Shown in pieces: positions 7,578-16,016 of a stretch of DNA of 64,000 nt (positions are counted from its first letter, which is position 1; each line of letters begins with the position of its first letter). Below the pieces are notes generated by a model. That model saw only the letters and a list, made by a program, of their open reading frames with translations, did not search any database and was not told the origin of the DNA. Both the position numbers and the translations under genes were made by a program. Location: assembly GCF_003259255.1 (NCBI RefSeq), contig NZ_QGOL01000011.1, positions 124,001 to 188,000 on the forward strand, read 5' to 3'. This stretch comes from Algoriphagus litoralis (lineage in GTDB: Bacteria > Bacteroidota > Bacteroidia > Cytophagales > Cyclobacteriaceae).

Positions 7578-9683
7578 TTACTCCCCTGGATGGTAAATCC
7601 GCTTCGCAGTTCTCAAAACTTCTTTCTTATCCAAGGTCATCGGCTTTAGATTCCGACTTAAAAACCGGTCCATTTGGTCGGCATAATGCGGACTGTCGGG
7701 CCGGTTGCTTGCACCATAGACATTGATCGATTTGATGACTGGAAGTCCATCTCCAAACTTCACCATCAGAATATAGGATTCGCCCTGAGCAGCTTTTCGC
7801 ATGCCATTTTCCCAAGGTGTAGAGCGAATCGTGGTCAGGACATCGTCAATCCCCCAAATCGGCAAAACCTTATCTCCACGCACAAGCTTTTGGTATTCAC
7901 CTAATCTGACGAGCTCTTTACCAAAGTGCGTCTCAAAATGACTTTTGGCGGCACGCATTCCCTGCACAGCCTCTTCCTCTGTCAATTGAGTGTCAAAACT
8001 TTTTCCTGCTTTGGCAAACTCATCCCACCAATAGTAGTAGATAAATGCAAAAAGTGCTGCGCCTTCACTGTCGACTGAAGCTTCTTTATTCCAGTTTTTC
8101 AATGCGAAAATCTGCTTTTCAATGTCTGGGTATTTAGCCGAATCCAAGCTGAACAGCTTGCTCATATCTGTTCGGAAAGCAAGGGTTGTTGGTAGCGTTT
8201 GGTCATACTTGATCCGCTCAAAATCTTCCCAGCTGATCTTTCCTGAGTCCAGCATCAGCTCCCGAAATCGCATCGAGCGATTGTTGTCCCGGAGATCGAA
8301 TCCCATTTCCGCAGGGTAATTTTCTGAATTCAAATTATCTGGATAAGCAGAAGCTTTGAACGGGGAATGGTTGGTGTTGTAGAGGTAGCCTGATGGGGGA
8401 TTTGCCTGCTGCGGAAGTTCAGAAAAGGGGTGAAACGCTGTCCAAAGTGTCTTTTTGGTGTTTCCAGGTACCGTTCCGGAATAATCAAAGCCCGGCGCTC
8501 TTTTCGGTAAAAGTCCATTACTGACGTAGAATATTGTGTCGTATTTGTCTGCATAGACGGTGTTGAAATTGGACAGCTGCATGGAGTTCATGGCTGATTT
8601 CCACTCCGTGAAATTCCTGGCTTTGTTCATCCGCCACCATTGTTCTGGAGCTCCGACTTGATCTAAGGCTCCAAACCGAATCGAGAATGTTCCTTGTTCG
8701 GTGACCAGAGTGGGGCCATAGATACTTTTCCAGACTTTTTTGGGAACTGGAATCGTAATCAAATCCCAGAGCTTTACCTTCAGCCAAATGGTCTTTTCAT
8801 CCAGTTCTAACCATTGCCCATCCACTCGATAGTTACCTGGGTTTTCCGGATCTATTTCCAATTGGAAAACATCCAAAAAGTCAGGGGAATTCACCGTATG
8901 TGCCCAGCCTAGGTGTTCATTTACCCCATGAAAAATCATCGATCCTCCTGGAAAAAGCCCACCCAAAGCATTCCAGCCTTCTTCCGAATTCAGATGGGCT
9001 TCATACCAAGCGACCGGTCCTTCAAGTGGTTGATGTGAATTGATCGCAAGAAATGCCTCTCCGGAATCCGTTCGAGAAGGATGAATTGCAATGGCATTCG
9101 AGCCTTTTGGTAATGAATCCTCAGGAATGCGATCCACTTTGCCACTGACAATGGCTTGAACAGCCCGATCTGCTCCTGACATTTGCGCTAGCGAAAGGAT
9201 GTAAGCGGAGATTATTTCTTTTGGGGTAATCGGAAAAGCCCCTTGATACAGGACTTCTTCTGTGTGGGTAAAAGCATAATCGTTTATTCCTGCTGCATAC
9301 CCTTCGAGCACTTTTTTGAATTCGGGTGAAAAACTCTCCTCATATTTTTCTTTCGCGATTTCTCGTGTTTCAAGCAGATTCACAAAAAAGTCAATGGCCG
9401 CTCCCTGCTCACCGAAAACGCGACCAGCCAAGCCTTTCCCAGCTAAAACAGTCATCTGGATTGTTTCAAAATCGTCTTCAGCATGTGCCCAGGCCAGGCC
9501 ATAGGCTACATCTGCATCTGTTTTTCCGAAGATATGCGGCACACCAAATTCATCTCGCGCGATCTCCACTTGGGTTGTGTCCCACTTGGAGGGCTTGTGG
9601 ACGAAATTGCAGCCCGTGCTAAGGATGAGAAAAAAGAATAAATAAGCCTGTAAAAAGCTTCCGGGCCTAAGTGGATGGTGCAT
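7578..9683 (-). CDS. Penicillin acylase family (Ntn-hydrolase) lipoprotein
   Basis: 701 residues from the ATG at 9683. That start gives a lipoprotein signal (FLQAYLFFFLILSTGC), whereas upstream extension would read through a terminator. The family features are VEIARDEFGVPHIFG near residue 40, the A-chain helix region, and the autoprocessing site KGSNAIAI, where Ser195 would become the N-terminal nucleophile of the beta chain. INSHQPLEGP and GVNEHLGWAHT follow. Such enzymes hydrolyse amide bonds of acylated compounds (beta-lactams, acyl-homoserine lactones, N-acyl amino acids); the substrate is not evident here. About 80 bases separate it from the amidase, so it may be the first gene of the murein operon. 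A terminator shields it from the gene upstream. Confidence 0.9.
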   Translation of the reverse strand: MHHPLRPGSFLQAYLFFFLILSTGCNFVHKPSKWDTTQVEIARDEFGVPHIFGKTDADVAYGLAWAHAEDDFETIQMTVLAGKGLAGRVFGEQGAAIDFFVNLLETREIAKEKYEESFSPEFKKVLEGYAAGINDYAFTHTEEVLYQGAFPITPKEIISAYILSLAQMSGADRAVQAIVSGKVDRIPEDSLPKGSNAIAIHPSRTDSGEAFLAINSHQPLEGPVAWYEAHLNSEEGWNALGGLFPGGSMIFHGVNEHLGWAHTVNSPDFLDVFQLEIDPENPGNYRVDGQWLELDEKTIWLKVKLWDLITIPVPKKVWKSIYGPTLVTEQGTFSIRFGALDQVGAPEQWWRMNKARNFTEWKSAMNSMQLSNFNTVYADKYDTIFYVSNGLLPKRAPGFDYSGTVPGNTKKTLWTAFHPFSELPQQANPPSGYLYNTNHSPFKASAYPDNLNSENYPAEMGFDLRDNNRSMRFRELMLDSGKISWEDFERIKYDQTLPTTLAFRTDMSKLFSLDSAKYPDIEKQIFALKNWNKEASVDSEGAALFAFIYYYWWDEFAKAGKSFDTQLTEEEAVQGMRAAKSHFETHFGKELVRLGEYQKLVRGDKVLPIWGIDDVLTTIRSTPWENGMRKAAQGESYILMVKFGDGLPVIKSINVYGASNRPDSPHYADQMDRFLSRNLKPMTLDKKEVLRTAKRIYHPGE

Positions 9684-9721
9684 GGAATAGGGAGATTTTA
9701 TTTGTAACTCAAGATTAACAA

Positions 9722-9747
9722 AAAAGCCGACCATTTGGTCGGCTTTT
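9722..9747 (-). terminator. Rho-independent terminator after the metallophosphatase gene
   Basis: AAAAGCCGACCA and TGGTCGGCTTTT form a perfect 12-bp stem with a 2-base loop. On the minus strand it is followed by a run of T. It ends transcription of the gene at 9799-11472 and rules out the long N-terminal extension of the acylase frame. Confidence 0.9.
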
Positions 9748-9798
9748 GAGGGGTGTTTAAACACTTTTCTCTATCCTTCTTCGGATTACAGCATTTAA

Positions 9799-11472
9799 TT
9801 ATCTGAACTCATAATCCACTCCACTTACCTGAGACAGTAAGGTATCAGGCGCATCCAATGCTACCGCAGATCGAGGAGGAGTCGGGGAGACGGGAGAGTT
9901 TTCCGCTAGATAATTTTTCATGGCTTGGTGTAGGGTGAAAGGGGTGTTTTCAGTTTCCATCACTCCCTTGAATCTGCACAGCATGTCATCGGGATCACCA
10001 TCCCGCTCACAGGCGCAAATGGTATAGATCTTTTCGTCATTCAGTGGTTTTCCATGAACCAAAGCTGATTGGACGCGCTTTCCCTCTTCACCAAAAGCAT
10101 TAAACTTCACTTCCATGCCTTTGAATTTGATGACCCAACCGCCAAATCGCTTGGAAGCATCGGCCGCAAAGACATTGTTCAATTCTTTTTCCAACCATTC
10201 ATGAATTTGTTTTCCAGTGACTTTGCCAGTTCTTATGGTACTGTCCACAGGAAGCATGTCGAAAATAAATCCGTTGGTGATTGGGATATTTCCAGTCTCA
10301 TCCGGGGTTGAACGGGGAGGACAGAAGCGGAAACCATTGGAAAGGACAATATCCACCTCTGGTGTCTGCCAGCTGATGGCATCCAGAATCAGGGTGTCGA
10401 TCGTGTTTTCGATGACAAAATATCGATACAGTGGTAGAGTGGAGTGCCCGACCACTTTTTGAATATCATCAAGATAGGGACCCTCATATTGGGAAATAAT
10501 CTTCTTCATTTCCGGTGACTCAGGGTACTTCTTTGAATCTACTTCCATCAATTCGTAGGAATCGGACACGACCTTTCCATCTTCGATTTTCAGTTCCAAT
10601 TTACCTACGAATGAACCGAAAGCGCCGGGTTCTACGACTTTGGCATAATTGGCTTGGATTGGTTTTCTCACGCGCTCATGCGTGTCTCCTCCAAGAATGT
10701 AATCCACACCTTCGCAAGCCGGAAGATTGGCCAAGTGAATCTGCTGAGATAAGCCAAGGTGAGCAATGATGGCTACAAAAGCACATTTTTCCTGATTTCT
10801 CAGGACGTCTACATAGTGAGCAAGATTTTCTTCAGGTCTGGTGTAAACGATTCCTTTGCTGTAGTTCGGAGACTGTCGGATTGGGACCAGGTGATCGGTA
10901 TAGCCCAGAAAGCCGATTTTCACTCCATTTACCGTCCAAATATGATAGGGAGGAAAAATTAATTCACCTTTTTTACCCTCACCCAGATCATGGTACATAT
11001 TCGCACAGACTTTGGGTGCGGTCAGCGAACCGAGAAGGTGCTGCATGGTCTTTTTATAGTAGATCACTTCCCAATTACCGGGAAGGTAAAGATCATAGTC
11101 CAGCGCATTCAGAATGGGTAGTATGGCTTCTCCAGTAGTTTTTACCGAAAGCTCAGAGCCCTGAAACATGTCGCCAGTATCGATCAGGAAGCTGTATTCC
11201 ATTTTTTTTCGCACCTGATCCAGAAAAGTTTTCAGATGAGCATATCCTCCGGTTTTCCGGAAGACTAACTTTCCATTTTCCCAAAATAACTCGTCATGGG
11301 CATGAATCTGACAATGGACATCAGTAGTCTGGAGAATCGAAAGCGTAAAAGAGGTGAGGGTATTGTTTTTCTGAGGTTCCTGACTTGGTTTGGCACCAGC
11401 CAGTCCAGCCAGGCTGGTACTTGCTCCTATTGCTCCTAATTGCGCAATGAATTTTCTTCTAGAAGACTGCAT
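9799..11472 (-). CDS. Tat-exported bifunctional metallophosphatase/5'-nucleotidase-like protein
   Basis: 557 residues with a Tat signal (SSRRKFIAQLGAIGAS), then a calcineurin-like metallophosphatase domain (about 40-300) and a 5'-nucleotidase C-terminal domain (about 340-530). Metal motifs are QTTDVHCQ (D51, H53), IDTGDMFQG (D98, D101), and IAHLGLSQQ and GGDTHER further on. The usual GNH(E/D) motif reads PGNWEV at 131-136, so the catalytic histidine is replaced by Trp; a similar change is seen in SoxB-like relatives. The substrate may therefore not be a plain nucleotide. The protein should act in the periplasm after folding with its metals. It is a single-gene unit with its own terminator at 9722-9747. 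Confidence 0.88.
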   Translation of the reverse strand: MQSSRRKFIAQLGAIGASTSLAGLAGAKPSQEPQKNNTLTSFTLSILQTTDVHCQIHAHDELFWENGKLVFRKTGGYAHLKTFLDQVRKKMEYSFLIDTGDMFQGSELSVKTTGEAILPILNALDYDLYLPGNWEVIYYKKTMQHLLGSLTAPKVCANMYHDLGEGKKGELIFPPYHIWTVNGVKIGFLGYTDHLVPIRQSPNYSKGIVYTRPEENLAHYVDVLRNQEKCAFVAIIAHLGLSQQIHLANLPACEGVDYILGGDTHERVRKPIQANYAKVVEPGAFGSFVGKLELKIEDGKVVSDSYELMEVDSKKYPESPEMKKIISQYEGPYLDDIQKVVGHSTLPLYRYFVIENTIDTLILDAISWQTPEVDIVLSNGFRFCPPRSTPDETGNIPITNGFIFDMLPVDSTIRTGKVTGKQIHEWLEKELNNVFAADASKRFGGWVIKFKGMEVKFNAFGEEGKRVQSALVHGKPLNDEKIYTICACERDGDPDDMLCRFKGVMETENTPFTLHQAMKNYLAENSPVSPTPPRSAVALDAPDTLLSQVSGVDYEFR

Positions 11473-11590
11473 TATTTTGGCTTTATGCTATAAAGTTCAA
11501 TTCCTTAGCAAAAGGAAATACTTTCCCAAGCTGCTGGGAAAATAATCAAAGACAATCTCAACTGTTGGTGATCACAGTCACAAAAGAAAA

Positions 11591-11612
11591 AGGGTTCCAA
11601 TTCAGGAACCCT
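11591..11612 (-). terminator. Terminator of the metal TonB receptor operon
   Basis: AGGGTTCC and GGAACCCT form an 8-bp stem with a 6-base loop. On the minus strand the stem is followed by TTTTCTTTTG. It lies just past the stop of the HMA-domain gene. Confidence 0.8.
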
Positions 11613-11626
11613 CTTATCGTAGTAGT

Positions 11627-11986
11627 TTACTGGTTGCCACCCTTCTTTTTGGGTTCCATTCCGCCGTCCTTACAGCAAGGATCTAATTTTTCGTATGCTT
11701 CCGGATCTCGCGGTAGGTTATCCGCATTGTAGCCGACCTTGGTTACCCGCTTTCTGAGGGTTTCAGGATTGGTCTTTCCGTCGATGTAGGCAATGTTCAG
11801 CACCTTGGTTTCTAGGTCAAGATTGACTGATTTTACTCCTTTTTCAAAAGTAAGGTCTTTTTCCAGGCGATCTTTGCACATTTCGCAGACTGCCGAAGTT
11901 TTAATTCCTACTGATTTTACATTGGACTGGGCATTTACAGTAAAAGCAACTGTAAGTACAAAGAGTGTTAAAATGAGCTTTTTCAT
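11627..11986 (-). CDS. Secreted heavy-metal-associated (HMA) domain protein
   Basis: 119 residues with a Sec signal ending TVNAQ (about residue 20), then one HMA-type ferredoxin-like fold. The metal loop is SAVCEMCKDRL (Cys34, Cys37), a CxxC that usually binds Cu(I) or a similar soft metal, followed by the GVKSVNLDLETKVLNI strand pattern and VTKVGYNADN. The C-terminal tail carries a further Cys-Cys pair (DPCCKDGG) and ends in a Lys/Gly-rich stretch. It is encoded 7 bases after the TonB-dependent receptor gene and is probably a periplasmic metal carrier or chelator working with it. Copper is the likeliest metal but this is not shown by sequence. Confidence 0.9.
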   Translation of the reverse strand: MKKLILTLFVLTVAFTVNAQSNVKSVGIKTSAVCEMCKDRLEKDLTFEKGVKSVNLDLETKVLNIAYIDGKTNPETLRKRVTKVGYNADNLPRDPEAYEKLDPCCKDGGMEPKKKGGNQ

Positions 11987-11993
11987 GAGTTGT

Positions 11994-14210
11994 TTAATTT
12001 TTGATTTTAAATCGAATCCCTGTGTAAATCATCCTGCCTGCGATCGGTCCCCAAGTCATGGACGCATCAAAGTTTTCTCCAAAGGGATTGGAAGGATCCA
12101 CAATGGGATTTTCCTGACGGAAATTTAGGATGTTTTCTCCACCAAGGTAAATGCTTCCCCATCTGAATCCACGCGAAATCTGAGTGTTGACAAGGAAGAA
12201 GTCTGGTGAGGCTGTGGCTAACCTAAACTCTGACGGGCTGTCACTGGTATCTGGAAGTCGCTGGGCGCCGTTCCAGTTTACCGTTAGGTCTGCTTTCCAT
12301 TTATCAAATCGCGTAGCGTAGGCCATGTTGAAGAAAAACCGATCCTGGCTTTGATAGGGAACCTGTTGCAGAATGCCATTGGTGGTCATCAGATTTTGGT
12401 AGTTTTTGTAGGCGGCTTTGGCCTCAAGGCGTTCCGAGATCTGGTAACTCGCTTCCAGTTGAAAGCTTTTGGCAAATGATTCCCCTTCCAGATTATCGAT
12501 CACCAAAAGGTCCGAGCTAATGTCCTGGTCATAGACTAGTTGACTTTCGAACTGCGTATAGAAGTAATCCGCTACCACACTGAGTGGCTTCTCTCCGATC
12601 AACCAGCTGCCAGCCAGACTCAGTCCTGAGTTCCAGGAGATTTCCGGTTGGAGTTCTGCTTGATAGAGGATGTCTCTGGCGCTCACCCAAATCATGCTGT
12701 TTTCCATGAGTGCATTAGGAGTCCTGTATCCTTTGCCAACCGAACCTCTGAGTGTTAAACTAGGAGAAAATGCCCATCTGGCGTGGATTCTGGGTGTAAA
12801 GTAGGTGCCAAATAAGTTGTGGAGATCAGTCCTGCCACCAGCGACCAAGGTGAAGTTTTCATTCGGAATGTAATTGTATTCCAGAAAAGCTCCAGGTACC
12901 ACCTCTCTTCTACGAAAAGTGGAGTCCAAGCTGCCGGTCTGATTGGAATTGAAGCTTTCGTCAAAATCATCATATAGAAAACTTACCCCAGTCTTGTATT
13001 GGTGGAAGCTGCTTCCCAAGACATTCTGATAGATAAAATTTCCATACAATGTCTTTTCACTTCCTTCATAGATTCTTCTGCCTGCACCACCGCTGAAGTC
13101 CTGATAAGACATCGAATACTGAAAGCCCCAACTTTGAGTGGGTTTGGACGGATAGATCATCCCAATCTTCCCAAAGAGCTCGGCCTTTCGGGTATCCATT
13201 TCATAGCCATACATCGGGCTTGAGTTTAAGTCATCATTAAAGCCGAAACCCAACTGTCCACCGGCTGATTCGGAGCTAAAAACATTCACCCCAATCTGCG
13301 CCATCAATTGATCTCCTTCGTATTTCCATCTGTTGAGAAAGTTAATTTGGCGTGTCTTGGGCATATCCATGAAGCCATCTCCATTGGTGTCCATCTCGAG
13401 AAACTGCTGACTTGTGTGAAACATGATGCCAGAGCTCCATTTTTCGGAAACCGGGATTTGTCTATTCGCATTGAGTTCGAGTCTGCCAAAAGAATTCATG
13501 TAGGCGTTCAGGTACCATTTGTCCATGGATTCCGGTTTGAACAGCTCCACGTTTATTTGCCCAGTCATAGACTCGTAGCCATTGATAACCGAGCCTGCTC
13601 CCTTGCCCACATCGATGGATTGGATCCAAGTGCCTGGCACAAATGTCAAACCTAGCCTTGAATTTAAGCCTCTGATGGTTGGGATTCCTTCCCGGCTGAT
13701 CAGGACATAGCGTCCATCGAGTCCCATCATTTGGATCATTTTGGTGCCTGTGACTGCATCAGCGTAGGAGACATCTACGGAGGCATTGGTCTCAAAACTC
13801 TCGGAGAGATTGCAGCAGGCAGCTTTTTGAAGCTCAGCCTCGGTAATGAGAATATTGAGAAATGGAGCCTCATCCACTACTGATTCGGTTCGGCCACGGA
13901 TTGTGACAGTCTCCAATGCTTCGTCAGTTTCGAATAGCGTGACCAGCATTTTCTCACTAAAGTTTGGGGGTAGGGTATCGGAAACATAGCCAATATAGCT
14001 GAAAATCAAGCGGTCATTGGCTTCGATTTGCGAAAGCTCAAACGATCCGTCGATTTGGGTAATTGCGCCAGTTGATTTTCCTATCACCTGGATGGTAGCT
14101 CCGATTAAAGGCTCCTTTGCGTTGTTTTTGACTTCTCCCGTAATTGTTCCTTGGGAAAAGGCTGATAAAGAAATTAGTATTCCTGTTATAAGAAAGTAGA
14201 TGGTTTTCAT
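11994..14210 (-). CDS. TonB-dependent outer-membrane receptor, metal-linked
   Basis: 738 residues. A signal peptide (LISLSAFSQ) is followed by a CarboxypepD_reg-like domain (about 21-100: GTITGEVKNNAKEPLIGATI), a plug domain (about 105-225) and a 22-strand type beta-barrel to the C-terminus, ending in the aromatic GIRFKIKN. The plug carries an unusual double cysteine, AACCNLSESFE (Cys132, Cys133). The neighbours are an HMA protein downstream and a Cys-pair-rich small protein upstream, so this receptor most likely handles a thiophilic metal such as copper, or a metal complex. No SusD-like partner is present, arguing against glycan uptake. Confidence 0.92.
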   Translation of the reverse strand: MKTIYFLITGILISLSAFSQGTITGEVKNNAKEPLIGATIQVIGKSTGAITQIDGSFELSQIEANDRLIFSYIGYVSDTLPPNFSEKMLVTLFETDEALETVTIRGRTESVVDEAPFLNILITEAELQKAACCNLSESFETNASVDVSYADAVTGTKMIQMMGLDGRYVLISREGIPTIRGLNSRLGLTFVPGTWIQSIDVGKGAGSVINGYESMTGQINVELFKPESMDKWYLNAYMNSFGRLELNANRQIPVSEKWSSGIMFHTSQQFLEMDTNGDGFMDMPKTRQINFLNRWKYEGDQLMAQIGVNVFSSESAGGQLGFGFNDDLNSSPMYGYEMDTRKAELFGKIGMIYPSKPTQSWGFQYSMSYQDFSGGAGRRIYEGSEKTLYGNFIYQNVLGSSFHQYKTGVSFLYDDFDESFNSNQTGSLDSTFRRREVVPGAFLEYNYIPNENFTLVAGGRTDLHNLFGTYFTPRIHARWAFSPSLTLRGSVGKGYRTPNALMENSMIWVSARDILYQAELQPEISWNSGLSLAGSWLIGEKPLSVVADYFYTQFESQLVYDQDISSDLLVIDNLEGESFAKSFQLEASYQISERLEAKAAYKNYQNLMTTNGILQQVPYQSQDRFFFNMAYATRFDKWKADLTVNWNGAQRLPDTSDSPSEFRLATASPDFFLVNTQISRGFRWGSIYLGGENILNFRQENPIVDPSNPFGENFDASMTWGPIAGRMIYTGIRFKIKN

Positions 14211-14270
14211 TAAAATGACTTTTAAGTGAACAAAAATTTCACATCCCTCCAGAAAAGGGGAAAGTCATAA

Positions 14271-14648
14271 TTAAATCAAAAAAGTCTGATGTAAAACCTG
14301 TAAATCCGGAATCGGAATATCAGGGAAGTAGGAGATAGGAGTAACAAAATCAGCCTCAAATGCATCAATTCCTATGTAAGAAATCACATAAGCCAAGACA
14401 AACTCAGCTGAGATCTGCGATTTGATTTCTGACTTTTTGAAAAAGTCATCCGAATCAGCCTGCGTGATTTCGTCTTCGCAGCAATCCATCGGTGCGGAGG
14501 ATTCAGAACCGCAGCAGTCGTGTGCTTTGGGAGTTACTGTGAGCTCGCTGCTGACCAATTTGTCGCCACAAAAATGTTCTGCCCAAGCCAGATTTACCTG
14601 ACCTGCGAAAAAGATGAACAACAATATGGTGGACAGAATTTTTTTCAC
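14271..14648 (-). CDS. HYC_CC_PP-type small secreted protein
   Basis: 125 residues with a signal peptide (ILLFIFFAGQVNLAWA). The mature part begins EHFCGDKLV and has two Cys-Cys pairs, HDCCG (45-46) and MDCCED (56-57), plus Cys27. The C-terminus has a pair of prolines in IPIPDLQVLHQTFLI. These traits match the Bacteroidota family named after its HYC, CC and PP motifs, which is typically found upstream of metal-related TonB receptors. Metal binding by the cysteine pairs is likely but unproven. It is the first gene of the operon leading to the receptor and the HMA protein. Confidence 0.8.
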   Translation of the reverse strand: MKKILSTILLFIFFAGQVNLAWAEHFCGDKLVSSELTVTPKAHDCCGSESSAPMDCCEDEITQADSDDFFKKSEIKSQISAEFVLAYVISYIGIDAFEADFVTPISYFPDIPIPDLQVLHQTFLI

Positions 14649-14689
14649 TTCGGTACAAAAGTCTTCATTTTAACTTTAAAAAGAAAACC

Positions 14690-14717
14690 TACCCTGTTAA
14701 CGGTTTGAATCAGGGTA
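14690..14717 (-). terminator. Terminator after the diheme cytochrome gene
   Basis: TACCCTG and CAGGGTA form a 7-bp inverted repeat with a 14-base loop. On the minus strand TTTTCTTTTT follows. It sits between the cytochrome c gene and the HYC_CC_PP gene. It could alternatively be an operator 42 bases upstream of the latter. Confidence 0.5.
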
Positions 14718-14735
14718 AGTTCCCAATTTCTACTT

Positions 14736-15719
14736 CTACCGAGAGGAAGTGAATTTCACAACCTCATTTTTTATAGGCTTGATCGTTTTCAGATAGGCAT
14801 AGATTGCTTTGAGATCTTCTTCTTTCATACCCGAGTACATCGTCCAAGGCATGATCGAGTTAAATTCACCTGGGGAAACTTGTGGATTCACATAGCCTGA
14901 GTCGGCATACTGGGTAAATCGGCGGACAAACATTTCCTCATTCCAGCTCCCGATGCCTGTCTCAGTATCCTGAGTCAAATTGGAGGAAGTCACTAGAGTT
15001 CCTCCTGGGAATGGAAAACTTCTACCTCCGGAAAATGCCAATTCTGGAATAATGATCCCTTGAGGACTGACTTGGGTATGACATTCCATGCAGGCTGATG
15101 CATTTACAAGATATGCTCCATAGGCCACTTGATCGCTTGGATCAGGTTTTTTGGATGGTGTCGAATTTACGGGCATGGTCCGAAGGATCAAATTGACAGG
15201 AAAATCAGCTTTGGACTCAGGTATCTCAGATGCAACCGAGGGTATCGACCTGATGTAAGCGATGATATCATAAATATCCTCTGGGTCCATTTTGCCATAG
15301 TAGGTGTAGGGCATCAAAGGGAACATAGGTCTGTTATCATTGGTGACACCGGTGGTGATCAGCCGATACAGCTCTCCGTCACTGTAATCTGCGATTCCTA
15401 CCGGAGTGATGTTTTTAGCATAAAAGACACCCGGTAATCCAATGCTATGATCAAATCGGTCTCCACCCGCACCCAAAGTACCTGGAGTAGGAGGCCCGGA
15501 AAATTGGGAAAAATCCCGCTTGGAATGACAATCCATGCACACGGTCACGTGATTTGCAAGATAGGCACCTCTTTCGATTCGGTCTGGGGAATACTCAATG
15601 GTCAACTCCGGGGCGGGATCTACTTTGGGGAATCCAAATTGGAGATAGGCGAGTCCGCCAATGGCCAAAATGACTACAATGCCTAACAGATAGGCAACAA
15701 CTTTTAATATTTTTTTCAT
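14736..15719 (-). CDS. Membrane-anchored diheme cytochrome c
   Basis: 327 residues with an N-terminal membrane anchor (about 6-28, VVAYLLGIVVILAIGGLAYL). Two cytochrome c domains follow, each with one heme-binding CxxCH motif: CMDCH at 61-65 and CMECH at 210-214. Likely Met axial ligands lie in MFPLMPYTYYGKM and in NSIMPWTMYSGM. Each motif is preceded by GAYL(A/V)N, typical of the cytochrome subunits of membrane alcohol, gluconate and glucoside dehydrogenases. The protein probably takes electrons from a periplasmic dehydrogenase. The GMC/Gluconate_2-dh3 pair at 19.9-22.2 kb is one possible donor, but it is on the other strand and several genes away. Confidence 0.9.
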   Translation of the reverse strand: MKKILKVVAYLLGIVVILAIGGLAYLQFGFPKVDPAPELTIEYSPDRIERGAYLANHVTVCMDCHSKRDFSQFSGPPTPGTLGAGGDRFDHSIGLPGVFYAKNITPVGIADYSDGELYRLITTGVTNDNRPMFPLMPYTYYGKMDPEDIYDIIAYIRSIPSVASEIPESKADFPVNLILRTMPVNSTPSKKPDPSDQVAYGAYLVNASACMECHTQVSPQGIIIPELAFSGGRSFPFPGGTLVTSSNLTQDTETGIGSWNEEMFVRRFTQYADSGYVNPQVSPGEFNSIMPWTMYSGMKEEDLKAIYAYLKTIKPIKNEVVKFTSSR

Positions 15720-16016
15720 CTGGGTAAAATTTGATTTAAAAAAGCCAGATGGAATCTCGAATGATGGAGAATCATTACTTGACGTGCGGATCTTTTACAG
15801 CTCGATTTCATAGTGCTTTCAGGTTGGAAGATAAAATGTAAGAATTTTTCAATCGCTTGAGAATGAGTGTTTTTCAGAATTTTTTCAATTATCAAAAAAG
15901 TTAAATTATTTCTTGGATTGATGTAAAAATATTATTTCCATTTCTTTGGATTCGCTATGATATTCCGCCAATCAATTGCTAACAATTAGTATTTTGCCGA
16001 ACAAAACTGACCTTAT
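15720..16016. promoter_or_regulatory. Divergent intergenic region, promoters not resolved
   Basis: About 300 AT-rich bases separate the divergent cytochrome c and M20 hydrolase genes and must hold both promoters. On the plus strand, TATTTTG just before 16000 is a one-base-short match to the Bacteroidota -7 box TAnnTTTG. I found no clear operator, RNA or small gene. Confidence 0.35.

Noticed and set aside
9684..9764. 27-residue upstream extension of the Ntn acylase
   Set aside because: It would translate a perfect terminator hairpin and hide the lipoprotein signal.
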